Part shown: positions 7,460 through 15,888 of the stretch, in pieces
Position numbering within the stretch: position 1 is the stretch's first letter
How the letters are laid out: each line of letters opens with the position of its first letter
Source: Parvibium lacunae
GTDB taxonomy: Bacteria; Pseudomonadota; Gammaproteobacteria; Burkholderiales; Burkholderiaceae_D
Direction: 5' to 3'
Assembly (NCBI RefSeq): GCF_003335215.1
Contig: NZ_QPGB01000007.1
Location: 1 to 64,000 of the forward strand
Length of the DNA stretch: 64,000 nucleotides
Translations under genes and position numbers: made by a program
The notes under the pieces: generated by a model
What the model saw: the letters and a program-made list of their open reading frames with translations, nothing else
Databases searched by the model: none
Told to the model about the DNA's origin: nothing

Positions 7460-9124
7460 TTAACTGGCACGAGGGCGGCCACGCGTGCGACGCGCAGTCG
7501 GCTGAGCCGGGGCTCGACGCGTAACCGAGCGGGAGGGCGTTGCATTGGCTGCCTGGCTGGCTTGCTCACGAATGAATTCAACCAACAACGGGACGGGCCG
7601 GCCTGTTGCGCCCTTGGCAGCGCCACTTTTCCAAGCAGTGCCGGCAATATCGAGGTGCGCCCACTGCGGGAATGCTTTGGCAAAACGCGCCAGAAAACAA
7701 GCGGCAGTCACACTGCCAGCAGGACGCCCCCCAATATTCGCCATATCGGCAAAATTGGATTTCAATTGTTCCTGATACGCGTCATCTAAAGGCAAGCGCC
7801 ATACCGTATCCTGACTACGCGTGCTGGCTGCCTGTAGTTGTTGTGCCAGTTCATCACTGGGGGTAAACAAACCACTGTGGTGATGCCCCAACGCAATAAT
7901 GCAAGCGCCGGTTAGGGTAGCAATATCAATCACAACAGCTGGCTTAAAGCGCTCACTGTAGGTTAGCGCGTCACATAAAATCAAACGCCCTTCGGCATCG
8001 GTATTGAGAATTTCAATGGTTTGCCCAGACATGCTCGTGACAATATCCCCTGGCTTATTGGCATTACCATTGGGCATATTTTCACAAGTGGGAATCACGC
8101 CTATCACATTGACAGGCAGCTGCATCTGCGCGACTGCCTGCAGGGTGCCCAACACACTGGCGGCGCCACACATGTCGTATTTCATTTCATCCATGCCTTC
8201 GCCAGGCTTGAGTGAAATACCACCAGAATCGAACGTAATGCCTTTGCCGACCAACACAATCGGTGCCTGTTTTGTGCCAGCCCCGGTGTAGCTGAGCACA
8301 ATAAACTTGGGGGGCTCCACCGAGCCTTTGGCAACCGAGAGGAATGACCCCATTTTCAGGCGTTGCAATTGCTTTTGTTCCAGTACTGTCACTTTCAAGG
8401 CCGACGCTTGGCGCGCGATTTTTTTCGCGGTTTCGGCGAGATAGGTAGGCGTGCAGATATTCCCCGGTAAATTCCCTAATGTTTTTGTCAAGGCGACACC
8501 GTCGGCCAAGGCAACCGCTTGCTGCAAGCTACGTTGAGCAACCTTTAGGGCGCTAGTCGGCACCCAGAAAGAGCATTGGCGAACCAGCAGCGGTGTTGGG
8601 TCCGGCTGGGATTTCAGGCTATCCGTACGGAACGATAACTCTCGACTCGCCAAGACCAAGCGTTCCAAGCCGCTCACGGCAGTATCCAAGACGGGGAGTT
8701 CACTCAAGGCACAATAAACGTCACTCAAGGCCAACCCTTTTAGCGCGAGTAAGGCAGTGCGCTGAGCCTCTTGCAAGGCCTTAGCACTCACCCCTTCTGC
8801 CTGATAGGGGCCTAAACCAACAATGACCAAGCGGGCCAAGCCAGCAACCCCATGGACTACATGGCAGGTGCCACGCTTACCACTGAGTTCGCCCTGCTGC
8901 GCATGCCATAGCTGAGCCAAAGCAGAGTCGGCCTCAACCTGTTGCAAAAAGGCTTGCAGGGTGGGACTGGCGATTGGCGATGAGACTGTCTTGGTGGGTC
9001 GGCCACGGCGTTTCACCCCAGGCGTTACCGCTGCTTCAAAGACGCCGACAATACAGGTTTGGCCCGCCAAACTGCGCAAACCAGCCGCAGTCGCTAAGTT
9101 TGGTAATGCAGCCACGCGAAATTG
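7460..9124 (-). CDS. pepA: Leucyl aminopeptidase with two AT-hook-like motifs
   Basis: An M17 aminopeptidase that removes N-terminal residues from peptides using two metal ions; in E. coli the homologue is also a DNA-binding factor in Xer recombination and carAB control. The catalytic half carries [16 protein letters not shown] and the signature [15 protein letters not shown] start at the ATG at 9124 (AAGGGGA just upstream), giving 554 residues, about 50 more than E. coli PepA. The extra length includes KRRGRPTK near residue 40 and an Arg/Pro-rich C-terminal tail ending TRGRPRAS; both contain the RGRP core of AT-hooks. First gene of the pepA-holC-valS operon, divergent from lptF. Confidence 0.95.
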   Translation of the reverse strand, partial: QFRVAALPNLATAAGLRSLAGQTCIVGVFEAAVTPGVKRRGRPTKTVSSPIASPTLQAFLQQVEADSALAQLWHAQQGELSGKRGTCHVVHGVAGLARLVIVGLGPYQAEGVSAKALQEAQRTALLALKGLALSDVYCALSELPVLDTAVSGLERLVLASRELSFRTDSLKSQPDPTPLLVRQCSFWVPTSALKVAQRSLQQAVALADGVALTKTLGNLPGNICTPTYLAETAKKIARQASALKVTVLEQKQLQRLKMGSFLSVAKGSVEPPKFIVLSYTGAGTKQAPIVLVGKGITFDSGGISLKPGEGMDEMKYDMCGAASVLGTLQAVAQMQLPVNVIGVIPTCENMPNGNANKPGDIVTSMSGQTIEILNTDAEGRLILCDALTYSERFKPAVVIDIATLTGACIIALGHHHSGLFTPSDELAQQLQAASTRSQDTVWRLPLDDAYQEQLKSNFADMANIGGRPAGSVTAACFLARFAKAFPQWAHLDIAGTAWKSGAAKGATGRPVPLLVEFIREQASQAANATPSRSVTRRAPAQPTARRTRGRPRAS

Positions 9125-9517
9125 CATTTGGTCCCCTTGGTCGATAAATGTCAATAAGCGCCAATTATAGCTGAGGCCGGTCAACCTGGCCCCATTCAGC
9201 CATGTTCAAGGCGCGGGTCGATTCGCCTGCCAACACGGCAGAGAGTCGCCATAAGAGGGAATCAAGGGACAGCAATATGGTGCTGTTATACTCGTGCAGG
9301 AAATACCGTTTTGTCGTTACTGGCTAGCCACTCGGTGAATGAGAGAATCTGTGCCTTCGCTGACGGGTTTCTTCCTGCCGAAGCCGCTAACTGGTGGCAT
9401 CAGGTGTAGCTGTCAGCATAACGGTCGGCGTGTTGCAATGCCGAAGTTAATCTTCCAGTGAACTTAACCTTGTCAGCTTAATGCGATGTCCTTTAACTTT
9501 TGATCCAGCACAATGGC
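9125..9517. other. Divergent promoter region pepA/lptF
   Basis: About 390 bp between two divergent genes. I see no open frame with a credible start. It must carry both promoters; a TATACT word at 9287-9292 is a possible -10 for lptF but I find no good -35 partner, so I do not assign it. Confidence 0.4.
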
Positions 9518-10669
9518 ATGATTTTTAGTCGAACCATCGTACGAGAGCTTTATGCGACCGGTGGCGCTGTGTTTGCGGCGCTGTTTTCGATCATTTTAAC
9601 CACCGCGCTGATCCGCATTCTCGGTATGGCAGCAGGCGGCGAAATTGGTGCCGATGCGGTTGTCGCACTGTTGGCCTTTACGGTTTTAAATTATCTCCCG
9701 GTTCTCTTGTCACTGACGATCTTTATTGCTGCGCTATCGACCATGACGCGCAGCTACAGTGATTCAGAGATGGTCGTCTGGTTCTCCGCCGGTCAAAGCT
9801 TATGGGCCTGGATTCCCCCTCTACTTAAATTTTCACTGCCGCTCACTGCGCTGAGTTTTCTCCTCAGTCTGTGGATCACCCCCTGGGCCAATGAACAGAC
9901 AAACACCTATCGAGCCAAGTTTGAACAACGCTCCGATTTGGCCCGGGTTGCCCCAGGTCAGTTTGCGGAGTCAGCACGGGGGGAGCGTGTTTTTTTCGTT
10001 GAGGGCTTATCCACGGATGCCCAGCGGGTAAAAAATATTTTTATTAGCACCTTGGAAAGAGGCATCCTCGGCGTTGCGTTTTCTAGCCAAGGATACCTGC
10101 ACACCGATAATGAGGGAACTCGCTATGTCGTTCTCGAACATGGCCGCCGCTATGAGGGTAGACCAGAAGAAGCGGCCTATAAGGTCATTGAGTTCGAGCG
10201 CTATCAAGCCTTACTGGATGAAAAGGGAACACCTCAGCGTACCGAAAAATCAGTCAAAGAATTACCAACGCTAACGCTCGTGGCACAACCCATACCAGCG
10301 CATCAAGGCGAACTCCTGTGGCGTCTCTCCGTACCCATCTTTGGCTTAACCTTGGCCTTGCTCGCGATTCCGCTCGGGTTCGTCAACCCGCGAGCGGGTC
10401 GGTCTTTTAACTTGGTATTAGCCTTGTTGATTTACGTCATCTATACCAATACAACCAGTCTTTTACAGGGCTTGGTGATTCAACAAAAAATCAGCTTTAG
10501 TCTCGTTTGGTGGCCGCTACACCTGGGTGTATTGCTGCTGACCGCATGGGGAATCCAGCATCGTATGAATCGACGCCCAGGAGTCGGTCTCTATCTGCAA
10601 GCCATCGTACGGGCATTGTGCCAACCGATGACACGACGCCAATCCTGCAGCACGCAGCGGGAGCAATAA
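9518..10669 (+). CDS. lptF: LPS export ABC permease LptF
   Basis: An inner-membrane permease of the LptB2FGC machine that extracts lipopolysaccharide from the inner membrane for transport to the outer membrane. At 383 residues it has the family layout: start MIFSRTIVRELYATGG, three transmembrane segments, a periplasmic beta-jellyroll domain (about residues 130-270), then three more segments. I use the ATG at 9518; the frame also opens at TTG 9500, but MIFSRT is the usual family start. lptG follows after 3 bp. Confidence 0.95.
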   Translation: MIFSRTIVRELYATGGAVFAALFSIILTTALIRILGMAAGGEIGADAVVALLAFTVLNYLPVLLSLTIFIAALSTMTRSYSDSEMVVWFSAGQSLWAWIPPLLKFSLPLTALSFLLSLWITPWANEQTNTYRAKFEQRSDLARVAPGQFAESARGERVFFVEGLSTDAQRVKNIFISTLERGILGVAFSSQGYLHTDNEGTRYVVLEHGRRYEGRPEEAAYKVIEFERYQALLDEKGTPQRTEKSVKELPTLTLVAQPIPAHQGELLWRLSVPIFGLTLALLAIPLGFVNPRAGRSFNLVLALLIYVIYTNTTSLLQGLVIQQKISFSLVWWPLHLGVLLLTAWGIQHRMNRRPGVGLYLQAIVRALCQPMTRRQSCSTQREQ

Positions 10670-10672
10670 ACT

Positions 10673-11806
10673 ATGCGACTGCTCCATCAATATATCGGTA
10701 CACAATTACGCACCGCGATTGCCTTCGTCGCCCTGACTTTTTTGGCGTTGTTCAGCTTTTTTGATTTAGTCAGCGAGCTTGGCGATGTTGGCAAAGGCCA
10801 GTATCGGTTTCAGCATGCTGTCATGGTGGTGGCCTTGAATATCCCAGGACATCTCTATGAGTTGTTACCAATAGCAGGCTTGATTGGGGCTATCTACGTT
10901 TTTGCCCGTTTGGCAAACCAATCAGAATTTACCATCATGCGTGCGGCGGGAATGGGCACAGCGACGATCATTGTGAGTATCTGGCGGCATGGCACGCTAT
11001 TGCTATTACTTACCTTTTTATGTGGTGAAGTGCTCACCCCACCGGCAGCCAAGTATGCAGAAAACCTCCGCGCGCAAATGACGGGACAAAACTTCGCCGA
11101 AGAGTTTCGCTCCGGTATCTGGTTACGAGACAATTTACCGGTGGCGCAAAATGGTACGGCACCCCTCGCAGCAGAAACTCGCTTTGTGAATGTCAGCGAG
11201 GTTCGTGCAGACAATCAAATCCGGCAAATTCGAATTTTTTCGTTTGATAAAGACTTCCGCTTGCATGAAATTCTTGAAGCGGCAACAGGAACCTATTTAG
11301 CGGAGGGTGTCTGGGCGCTAACGCAAGTCAGGCGCACTCGCTTTTTACTGAATGCCCGTGGCGAACCCAATCGAACCGAATTAACGCAAGTAGAAACGCT
11401 TTCTTGGCCCAGCACACTGACGCCAACGTTACTGAGCGCCGTCTTGGTGAGACCGAACAATATGGCTGCCTTTAATTTGTACCAATACATTCAACACTTA
11501 CGCGATAACCAGCAAAAAACCCATCGCTTTGAAATTGCGTTTTGGCGCAAAATATCTTACCCCTTTGCCGTCTATGTGATGTTGATGTTGGCGCTGCCAT
11601 TCGCCTATCTGCATTTTCGGACGGGGGGGATCAGTTTGAAAATTTTTATCGGGGTCATGCTTGGGGTCAGCTTTAATTTATTGAATAATCTTTTTTCACA
11701 CATCGGCTTACTCAACACTTGGTCGCCCGTGTTATCGGCGACCCTACCCAGTTTAATGGCCCTGCTGCTTGCCGCAATTGCACTTTATTGGGTTGAACGA
11801 CACTAG
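10673..11806 (+). CDS. lptG: LPS export ABC permease LptG
   Basis: The second permease half of the LptB2FG exporter. Its 377 residues begin MRLLHQYIGTQLRTAI, with a membrane segment FVALTFLALFSFFDLVSEL, a periplasmic domain in the middle and a C-terminal membrane bundle ending SLMALLLAAIALYWVERH. Two similar permeases in tandem, divergent from pepA, is the standard betaproteobacterial layout. The gene starts 3 bp after lptF and is followed after 5 bp by cbiX, so all three may share a transcript. Confidence 0.95.
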   Translation: MRLLHQYIGTQLRTAIAFVALTFLALFSFFDLVSELGDVGKGQYRFQHAVMVVALNIPGHLYELLPIAGLIGAIYVFARLANQSEFTIMRAAGMGTATIIVSIWRHGTLLLLLTFLCGEVLTPPAAKYAENLRAQMTGQNFAEEFRSGIWLRDNLPVAQNGTAPLAAETRFVNVSEVRADNQIRQIRIFSFDKDFRLHEILEAATGTYLAEGVWALTQVRRTRFLLNARGEPNRTELTQVETLSWPSTLTPTLLSAVLVRPNNMAAFNLYQYIQHLRDNQQKTHRFEIAFWRKISYPFAVYVMLMLALPFAYLHFRTGGISLKIFIGVMLGVSFNLLNNLFSHIGLLNTWSPVLSATLPSLMALLLAAIALYWVERH

Positions 11807-11811
11807 GAATC

Positions 11812-12204
11812 ATGATGCTCAACACTGTCTCGGAAACCGGGCTATTACTTTTTGCGCATGGGGCTCGCGATGCCCGCTGGGCAGAGCCATTTGAACGCTT
11901 ACAAAAAAAATTAGCCCAGCAACACGCTGGCCCAGTCCGTTTGTGCTTTCTCGAACTGATGCTTCCCTCCCTGGCAGACGCGGCGCAAGAGCTGGTCAAC
12001 ATGGGCTGTCAGCGGCTCCTGGTTGTCCCCATTTTTTTGGGTCGCGGTGGGCATATTCGACGCGATCTGCCGCGCTTGATTGCTGAGCTTGAGGAAAGTT
12101 ATGCGGGTGTACGTATAACGTGTGCCGATGCGGCAGGGGAGAACGAAGGAGTACTGGACGCCCTCACTGCGTATTGTCTGGAAGCAGCGAGGGCATCGTT
12201 GTAG
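11812..12204 (+). CDS. cbiX: Sirohydrochlorin chelatase, short CbiX type
   Basis: The 130-residue protein matches the single-domain CbiX/SirB chelatases that insert Fe2+ or Co2+ into sirohydrochlorin. LLLFAHGARDARWAEPFERL carries the conserved catalytic His and Arg, and LLVVPIFLGRGGHIRRDLP carries the second conserved His. Within this window CobA makes the precursor and CysI uses siroheme, so iron chelation for siroheme is the likely role. The gene sits 5 bp behind lptG, convergent with the terC gene. Confidence 0.88.
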   Translation: MMLNTVSETGLLLFAHGARDARWAEPFERLQKKLAQQHAGPVRLCFLELMLPSLADAAQELVNMGCQRLLVVPIFLGRGGHIRRDLPRLIAELEESYAGVRITCADAAGENEGVLDALTAYCLEAARASL

Positions 12205-12212
12205 CGTGCGTG

Positions 12213-13088
12213 TTACGCGTCAGCGGCGGTGGCTTTAGCTTGATGCTTCTTGTAAATTAGTACGGCGAAAGGAATCCAACCCACCCACATGACGATATCC
12301 ACGACATCATCAATCCAGAACCAGTCATCCAAGGGGTGCAGATGATAGTGTTCTTCCAGAATGTCAAAACCGGTTAACCAAACAATCAGGAATGGCAGCA
12401 ATATGCCCAGAACCCGCTTGTTTTCTGGGAGATAACGTACCAGCGGTGGCACCATAATCAAACCCAACACGATGACGTAGAGCAAAATGCGAAGCTGATG
12501 ACTATTCGCGACAATTTCTTTAATCAACGGCTCATTGGCGATCATTTTGACAGCGGTCCAACCTAATACGCCCGCCCCAATCAGAATGATACTCGGGTAT
12601 TTTTCTACCCACTTGAGAATCAACTGGCTGCCCCAAACAACAATTGGCACACTGATAAGCAAACCTAGAACCACTAGCAGCATGCTGCCGTGTGCCGCAC
12701 CACCAATTGCTAAGACGTTATCCACGCCCATCACCGCATCCGCAATCACGATGGTCTGAATCGCTTTGCGCACTGAGCTATGTGATTCAATATGGTGGCC
12801 ATCTTTCTCATCTTCTGGCTTGACCAGCTTCATGGCAATCCAGACTAGCGCCAAGCCACCTGCCAACAAGAAGCCGGGGATTTTGAGCAGCCAAACAACG
12901 ACCAGTGTCAATAAGGCACGAATCGCAATCGCCCCAAAAGTACCCCAGAAAATAACTTTCTTTTGCATTTCTTTCGGGACATTGCGCGCCGCCAAACCAA
13001 TCACGATCGCGTTATCGCCAGCCAAAACCAAATCAATTAACACAATTGCCAGCAACGCTGACCAGAACTCTGGGCTGAATAACTCCAT
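12213..13088 (-). CDS. TerC-family membrane protein (YjbE type), riboswitch-controlled
   Basis: A 291-residue integral membrane protein with about eight hydrophobic segments. It carries the two acidic motifs of the TerC/YjbE family: LAGDNAIVIGLAARNVP near residue 25 and ADAVMGVDNVLAIGG near residue 118, the proposed metal-binding sites. Relatives behind yybP-ykoY riboswitches act in Mn2+ export or in metallating secreted proteins. I use the ATG at 13088, because GGAG 9 nt upstream lies inside the longer TTG-initiated frame (13100). The Mn2+ riboswitch upstream strongly supports a manganese role. Confidence 0.92.
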   Translation of the reverse strand: MELFSPEFWSALLAIVLIDLVLAGDNAIVIGLAARNVPKEMQKKVIFWGTFGAIAIRALLTLVVVWLLKIPGFLLAGGLALVWIAMKLVKPEDEKDGHHIESHSSVRKAIQTIVIADAVMGVDNVLAIGGAAHGSMLLVVLGLLISVPIVVWGSQLILKWVEKYPSIILIGAGVLGWTAVKMIANEPLIKEIVANSHQLRILLYVIVLGLIMVPPLVRYLPENKRVLGILLPFLIVWLTGFDILEEHYHLHPLDDWFWIDDVVDIVMWVGWIPFAVLIYKKHQAKATAADA

Positions 13089-13169
13089 GGGTAACTCCAA
13101 AAATAATTAGATTGAACGGGTAATCTCTATTGTATACAGCTAGGATGAAATACAGCAGATCAACTACAT

Positions 13170-13326
13170 AAGACAGGCACTCCTTTCGGTGACGAATCAA
13201 ATCACAAGATTTGCAGATACCGAAGGTCTTGCCGATAAGAATCGTTCACGCGGAACATACTTATGTCATGGCCGGATGCGAGCATCGGATTGACGACGCA
13301 TGACTGTGGGCTACTCCCCTTCTTTG
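13170..13326 (-). promoter_or_regulatory. yybP-ykoY manganese riboswitch
   Basis: The minus strand from about 13325 reads AAGGGGAGTAGCCCACAG then TCATGCGTCGTCAA, which is the conserved 5' core of the yybP-ykoY aptamer. Further on come CATACTT-type loop sequence (ACATAAGTATG), GGCAAGACCTTCGGT and finally ACCGAAAGGAGTGCC near 13176-13190. The family binds Mn2+ and turns on export genes. It ends about 80 nt before the terC start. Boundaries are approximate. Confidence 0.9.
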
Positions 13327-13590
13327 ATGATGCTGGCGCTATTCTTCAGCAAACAACAGTGTCAGAAAAATCACTAGACGCTTGCTAATTTACAGACTAA
13401 ACTCCGCACCAATCTGTTTATGGACACAGTTGGTTACAAAAAGTTCCAGCAAGATTATACGCAGTTAAAACGGAGCCAGCAGCATCGGTTTTAACTGCAG
13501 AGATTCTCAGGAGGAGTGACGTGGCAGCCAAACCATTGGCCTAGAACCACGCTGCGGTGGTGGAGACAACCGCGTAGTTATAAAAAGAAT
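13327..13590. other. Intergenic region upstream of the riboswitch
   Basis: No gene seen. It should contain the promoter of the riboswitch transcript. It also holds an 11-bp perfect inverted repeat, GCAGTTAAAAC (13461-13471) with GTTTTAACTGC (13488-13498), and a second short hairpin CCACGCTGCGGTGG near 13551. Together with the terminator at 13591 this could be a short structured RNA on the plus strand. Confidence 0.35.
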
Positions 13591-13630
13591 GGGGGAGTCG
13601 TTTGAAAACGTCTCCCCCTTATTATTTAAC
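13591..13630. terminator. Strong terminator hairpin downstream of cobA
   Basis: GGGGGAG (13591-13597) and CTCCCCC (13612-13618) form a stem that continues through CGTTT/AACG. On the plus strand TTATTATTT follows; on the minus strand CATTCTTTTT follows. It can end cobA transcription (minus) and any plus-strand RNA from 13.4 kb. Confidence 0.8.
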
Positions 13631-13663
13631 TAACAGCCACATCCCACCGATTCTCATCACCCG

Positions 13664-14443
13664 CTATGCCATCCATAGTCGCTGCAGCGCCACCTCTACC
13701 TGCAAGGCTGATTGTTGACGCTGGCGCAGCACCTCACCCATCACAATCAGCGTTGGGGCATCACTCCAAGTCACGCAATCCGTAATGTGTGCCAGCGATC
13801 CTAGATCCGTGTATTGCACACGCTGATCCACCCAACTGGCTTGCTCAATGACCGCCACAGGCCAATCTTGCGCCCGTCCCAGTCCTAATAAACGTTGCGC
13901 AATCTCGGCCGCGACCCGCCGCCCCATGTAGAACACCAGGGTATCCGCAGCAATCGTTTGGTTTTCCCAAGCGTTATTGGGCTGCGACTCACCGACACTG
14001 GGTGTAATAAAGGCCACGGAACGGGCAACCCCGCGCTGTGTGAGGGGTGCGGCCATCGCGGCACTGGCCGCTAACGCAGCCGTCACGCCTGGCACAATTT
14101 CGTATTCAATCCCTGCTGCTTCTAGTGCCGCAATTTCTTCTTCGGCGCGACCAAAGAGCATGGGGTCCCCGCCCTTCAAGCGCACCACTATAGGGAATTT
14201 ATGCGCCGCATCGACGAGCTGTTTATTGATGAAGTGCTGCGCACTAGAGAGTTTGCCGCAGCGCTTGCCAACGGCAATCAGCTCGGCTTGCTTGGCCTCA
14301 GCCAATAACTCTGGTGACACCAACGCATCATGCAAGACACAGTCGGCACTTTGTAGCAAGCGTAGACCGCGGACCGTAATGAGGTCCGCCGCACCGGGAC
14401 CGGCGCCAATCAGGAATACTTTGCCGACTGATTTTTTTTTCAT
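13664..14443 (-). CDS. cobA: Uroporphyrinogen-III C-methyltransferase
   Basis: This 259-residue SUMT enzyme adds two methyl groups from S-adenosylmethionine to uroporphyrinogen III, giving precorrin-2 for siroheme. The SAM-binding loop LIGAGPGAADLITVRG lies at residues 11-26 and the family motif VVRLKGGDPMLFGRAEEE near residue 85. It has the methylase only, without the CysG dehydrogenase/chelatase domain, so ring oxidation needs another protein; CbiX at 11.8 kb could do the chelation. It follows cysN after a 130-bp spacer containing a long palindrome. Its location in the cys cluster fits supply of siroheme to CysI. Confidence 0.93.
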   Translation of the reverse strand: MKKKSVGKVFLIGAGPGAADLITVRGLRLLQSADCVLHDALVSPELLAEAKQAELIAVGKRCGKLSSAQHFINKQLVDAAHKFPIVVRLKGGDPMLFGRAEEEIAALEAAGIEYEIVPGVTAALAASAAMAAPLTQRGVARSVAFITPSVGESQPNNAWENQTIAADTLVFYMGRRVAAEIAQRLLGLGRAQDWPVAVIEQASWVDQRVQYTDLGSLAHITDCVTWSDAPTLIVMGEVLRQRQQSALQVEVALQRLWMA

Positions 14444-14465
14444 AGCGAAATAAAAGAGATTGCCA

Positions 14466-14576
14466 AGAGTTGATTAAAAGGCAGCAACGCGTTTCTGGCT
14501 AGACACGCCGCCGCAGATAGTACAAAAAAGTACAGCAAGGCGGCGTAACAACGCCAGAAGCCTTTTCATCAACTCT
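14466..14576. repeat. 111-bp nested palindromic repeat between cysN and cobA
   Basis: Outer arms 14466-14482 and 14560-14576 match at 16 of 17 positions. Inside them TTCTGGC (14493-14499) pairs with GCCAGAA (14553-14559), CGCCGCC (14506-14512) with GGCGGCG (14539-14545), and GTAC flanks an A6 loop (14520-14533). The left outer and next arms are separated by a 10-nt bulge. It begins at the cysN stop codon. It resembles dispersed intergenic palindromes of betaproteobacteria; no second copy occurs here. Confidence 0.75.
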
Positions 14577-15888
14577 AGTTAGCAACGATCATGCCTGCCG
14601 CTGCTGTTTGATGCGTCGTCGCATCAATCAGAATAAAACTGCCGGTCGTGCTATTTGCGGCGTAAGTATCGGCCACAATCGGCTGCTGCAAGGTCAAACG
14701 CACACGGGCAATGTCATTCATGCCCAATTCTGTCGCATCACCTTGTTCACCGAGAGTTTGTACATCAAGCTTGTAATCAATCCCATTCACCTTGGCGTAG
14801 GTGGTGCGCGTGGTGTGTTTGAGCCAGTATTTACGACGTGGGTCAAACTTTTCGGTATCCAACCAGCAGACATCGGCCACCAGATTCTTAGTGACGTTCG
14901 CCGCCTCCGCTTGGGTGACCAGCATATCGCCGCGCGAGACATCGACGTTTTCTTTCAGCAAAATCGTGACCGACTGACCGGGTACCCCGATCTCTTGTGG
15001 GCCTTCAAACAAGCGTACTTCATGTACCGTGGCTTCAGTGCCTGCGGGCAAAATCGTGACCGTATCGCCGGGGCGAACAACACCCGCTGCAATACGACCT
15101 TGATAGCCACGGAAGCCGAATACTTCGGTGCCCGCCGCGTTCTCTTCACCTTCTGGGTAGGTACGCAATACAGCCTGCACCGGGAAGCGCAAGCCCCCTT
15201 CAGGATGCTGATTGCGCACGGATAGGGCCTCCAGCAATTCCAGCAACGTTGGGCCGCTATACCAGGGCATATGCTCGCTACGCGTGACCACGTTGTCCCC
15301 TGCCAGTGCGGACATGGGAATGAACTGCACGTTTTGCAACCCAAGTTTGGCGGCTAAATCTTGATAGGCCGTGACGATATCAGTGAACACCTGTTCTTGA
15401 TATTCGGCCAAATCCATTTTGTTAATGGCCACAATGATGTGCTCAATCCCAAGCAACTTCGCAATCGTGGAGTGCCGTTTCGTTTGTGTCAGCAGTTCAC
15501 CATTTTTGACGCGGGAAACATCAATCAAAATAATCGCCGCATCGGCTGTGCTCGCACCTGTCACCATATTGCGGGTGTATTGCTCGTGACCAGGGGTATC
15601 GGCAATGATGAATTTGCGGGTCGGCGTCGCGAAGTAACGGTAGGCCACATCAATCGTAATGCCTTGCTCGCGCTCGGCTTCCAGACCATCGGTCAGCAAT
15701 GACAAATCAATTTGGTCCCCTTGGGTACGCTTGTGCTTGGCGCGCGACAGCGCATCCAATTGATCGGCAAAGATACCTTTGCTGTCATAAAGCAAACGAC
15801 CGATTAAGGTGCTCTTCCCGTCATCCACACTACCTGCGGTAATAAAACGCAAGACCCCACGGTCTTCTTTTTGTAATAAGCCACTCAT
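14575..15888 (-). CDS. cysN: Sulfate adenylyltransferase, GTPase subunit
   Basis: CysN hydrolyses GTP to drive CysD-catalysed formation of adenosine 5'-phosphosulfate (APS) from ATP and sulfate. The 437-residue protein has the G1 loop AGSVDDGKSTLIGRLLYDSK near residue 17, DTPGHEQYTRNM (G3) and NKMDL (G4), followed by two elongation-factor-like beta domains. It has no fused APS kinase domain (CysC), consistent with a pathway that reduces APS directly. Its ATG overlaps the cysD stop as TAATG. Confidence 0.96.
   Translation of the reverse strand: MSGLLQKEDRGVLRFITAGSVDDGKSTLIGRLLYDSKGIFADQLDALSRAKHKRTQGDQIDLSLLTDGLEAEREQGITIDVAYRYFATPTRKFIIADTPGHEQYTRNMVTGASTADAAIILIDVSRVKNGELLTQTKRHSTIAKLLGIEHIIVAINKMDLAEYQEQVFTDIVTAYQDLAAKLGLQNVQFIPMSALAGDNVVTRSEHMPWYSGPTLLELLEALSVRNQHPEGGLRFPVQAVLRTYPEGEENAAGTEVFGFRGYQGRIAAGVVRPGDTVTILPAGTEATVHEVRLFEGPQEIGVPGQSVTILLKENVDVSRGDMLVTQAEAANVTKNLVADVCWLDTEKFDPRRKYWLKHTTRTTYAKVNGIDYKLDVQTLGEQGDATELGMNDIARVRLTLQQPIVADTYAANSTTGSFILIDATTHQTAAAGMIVAN

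Noticed and set aside
14608-15225. 205-residue open frame opposite cysN
   Set aside because: Antisense to conserved GTPase sequence with no family likeness.
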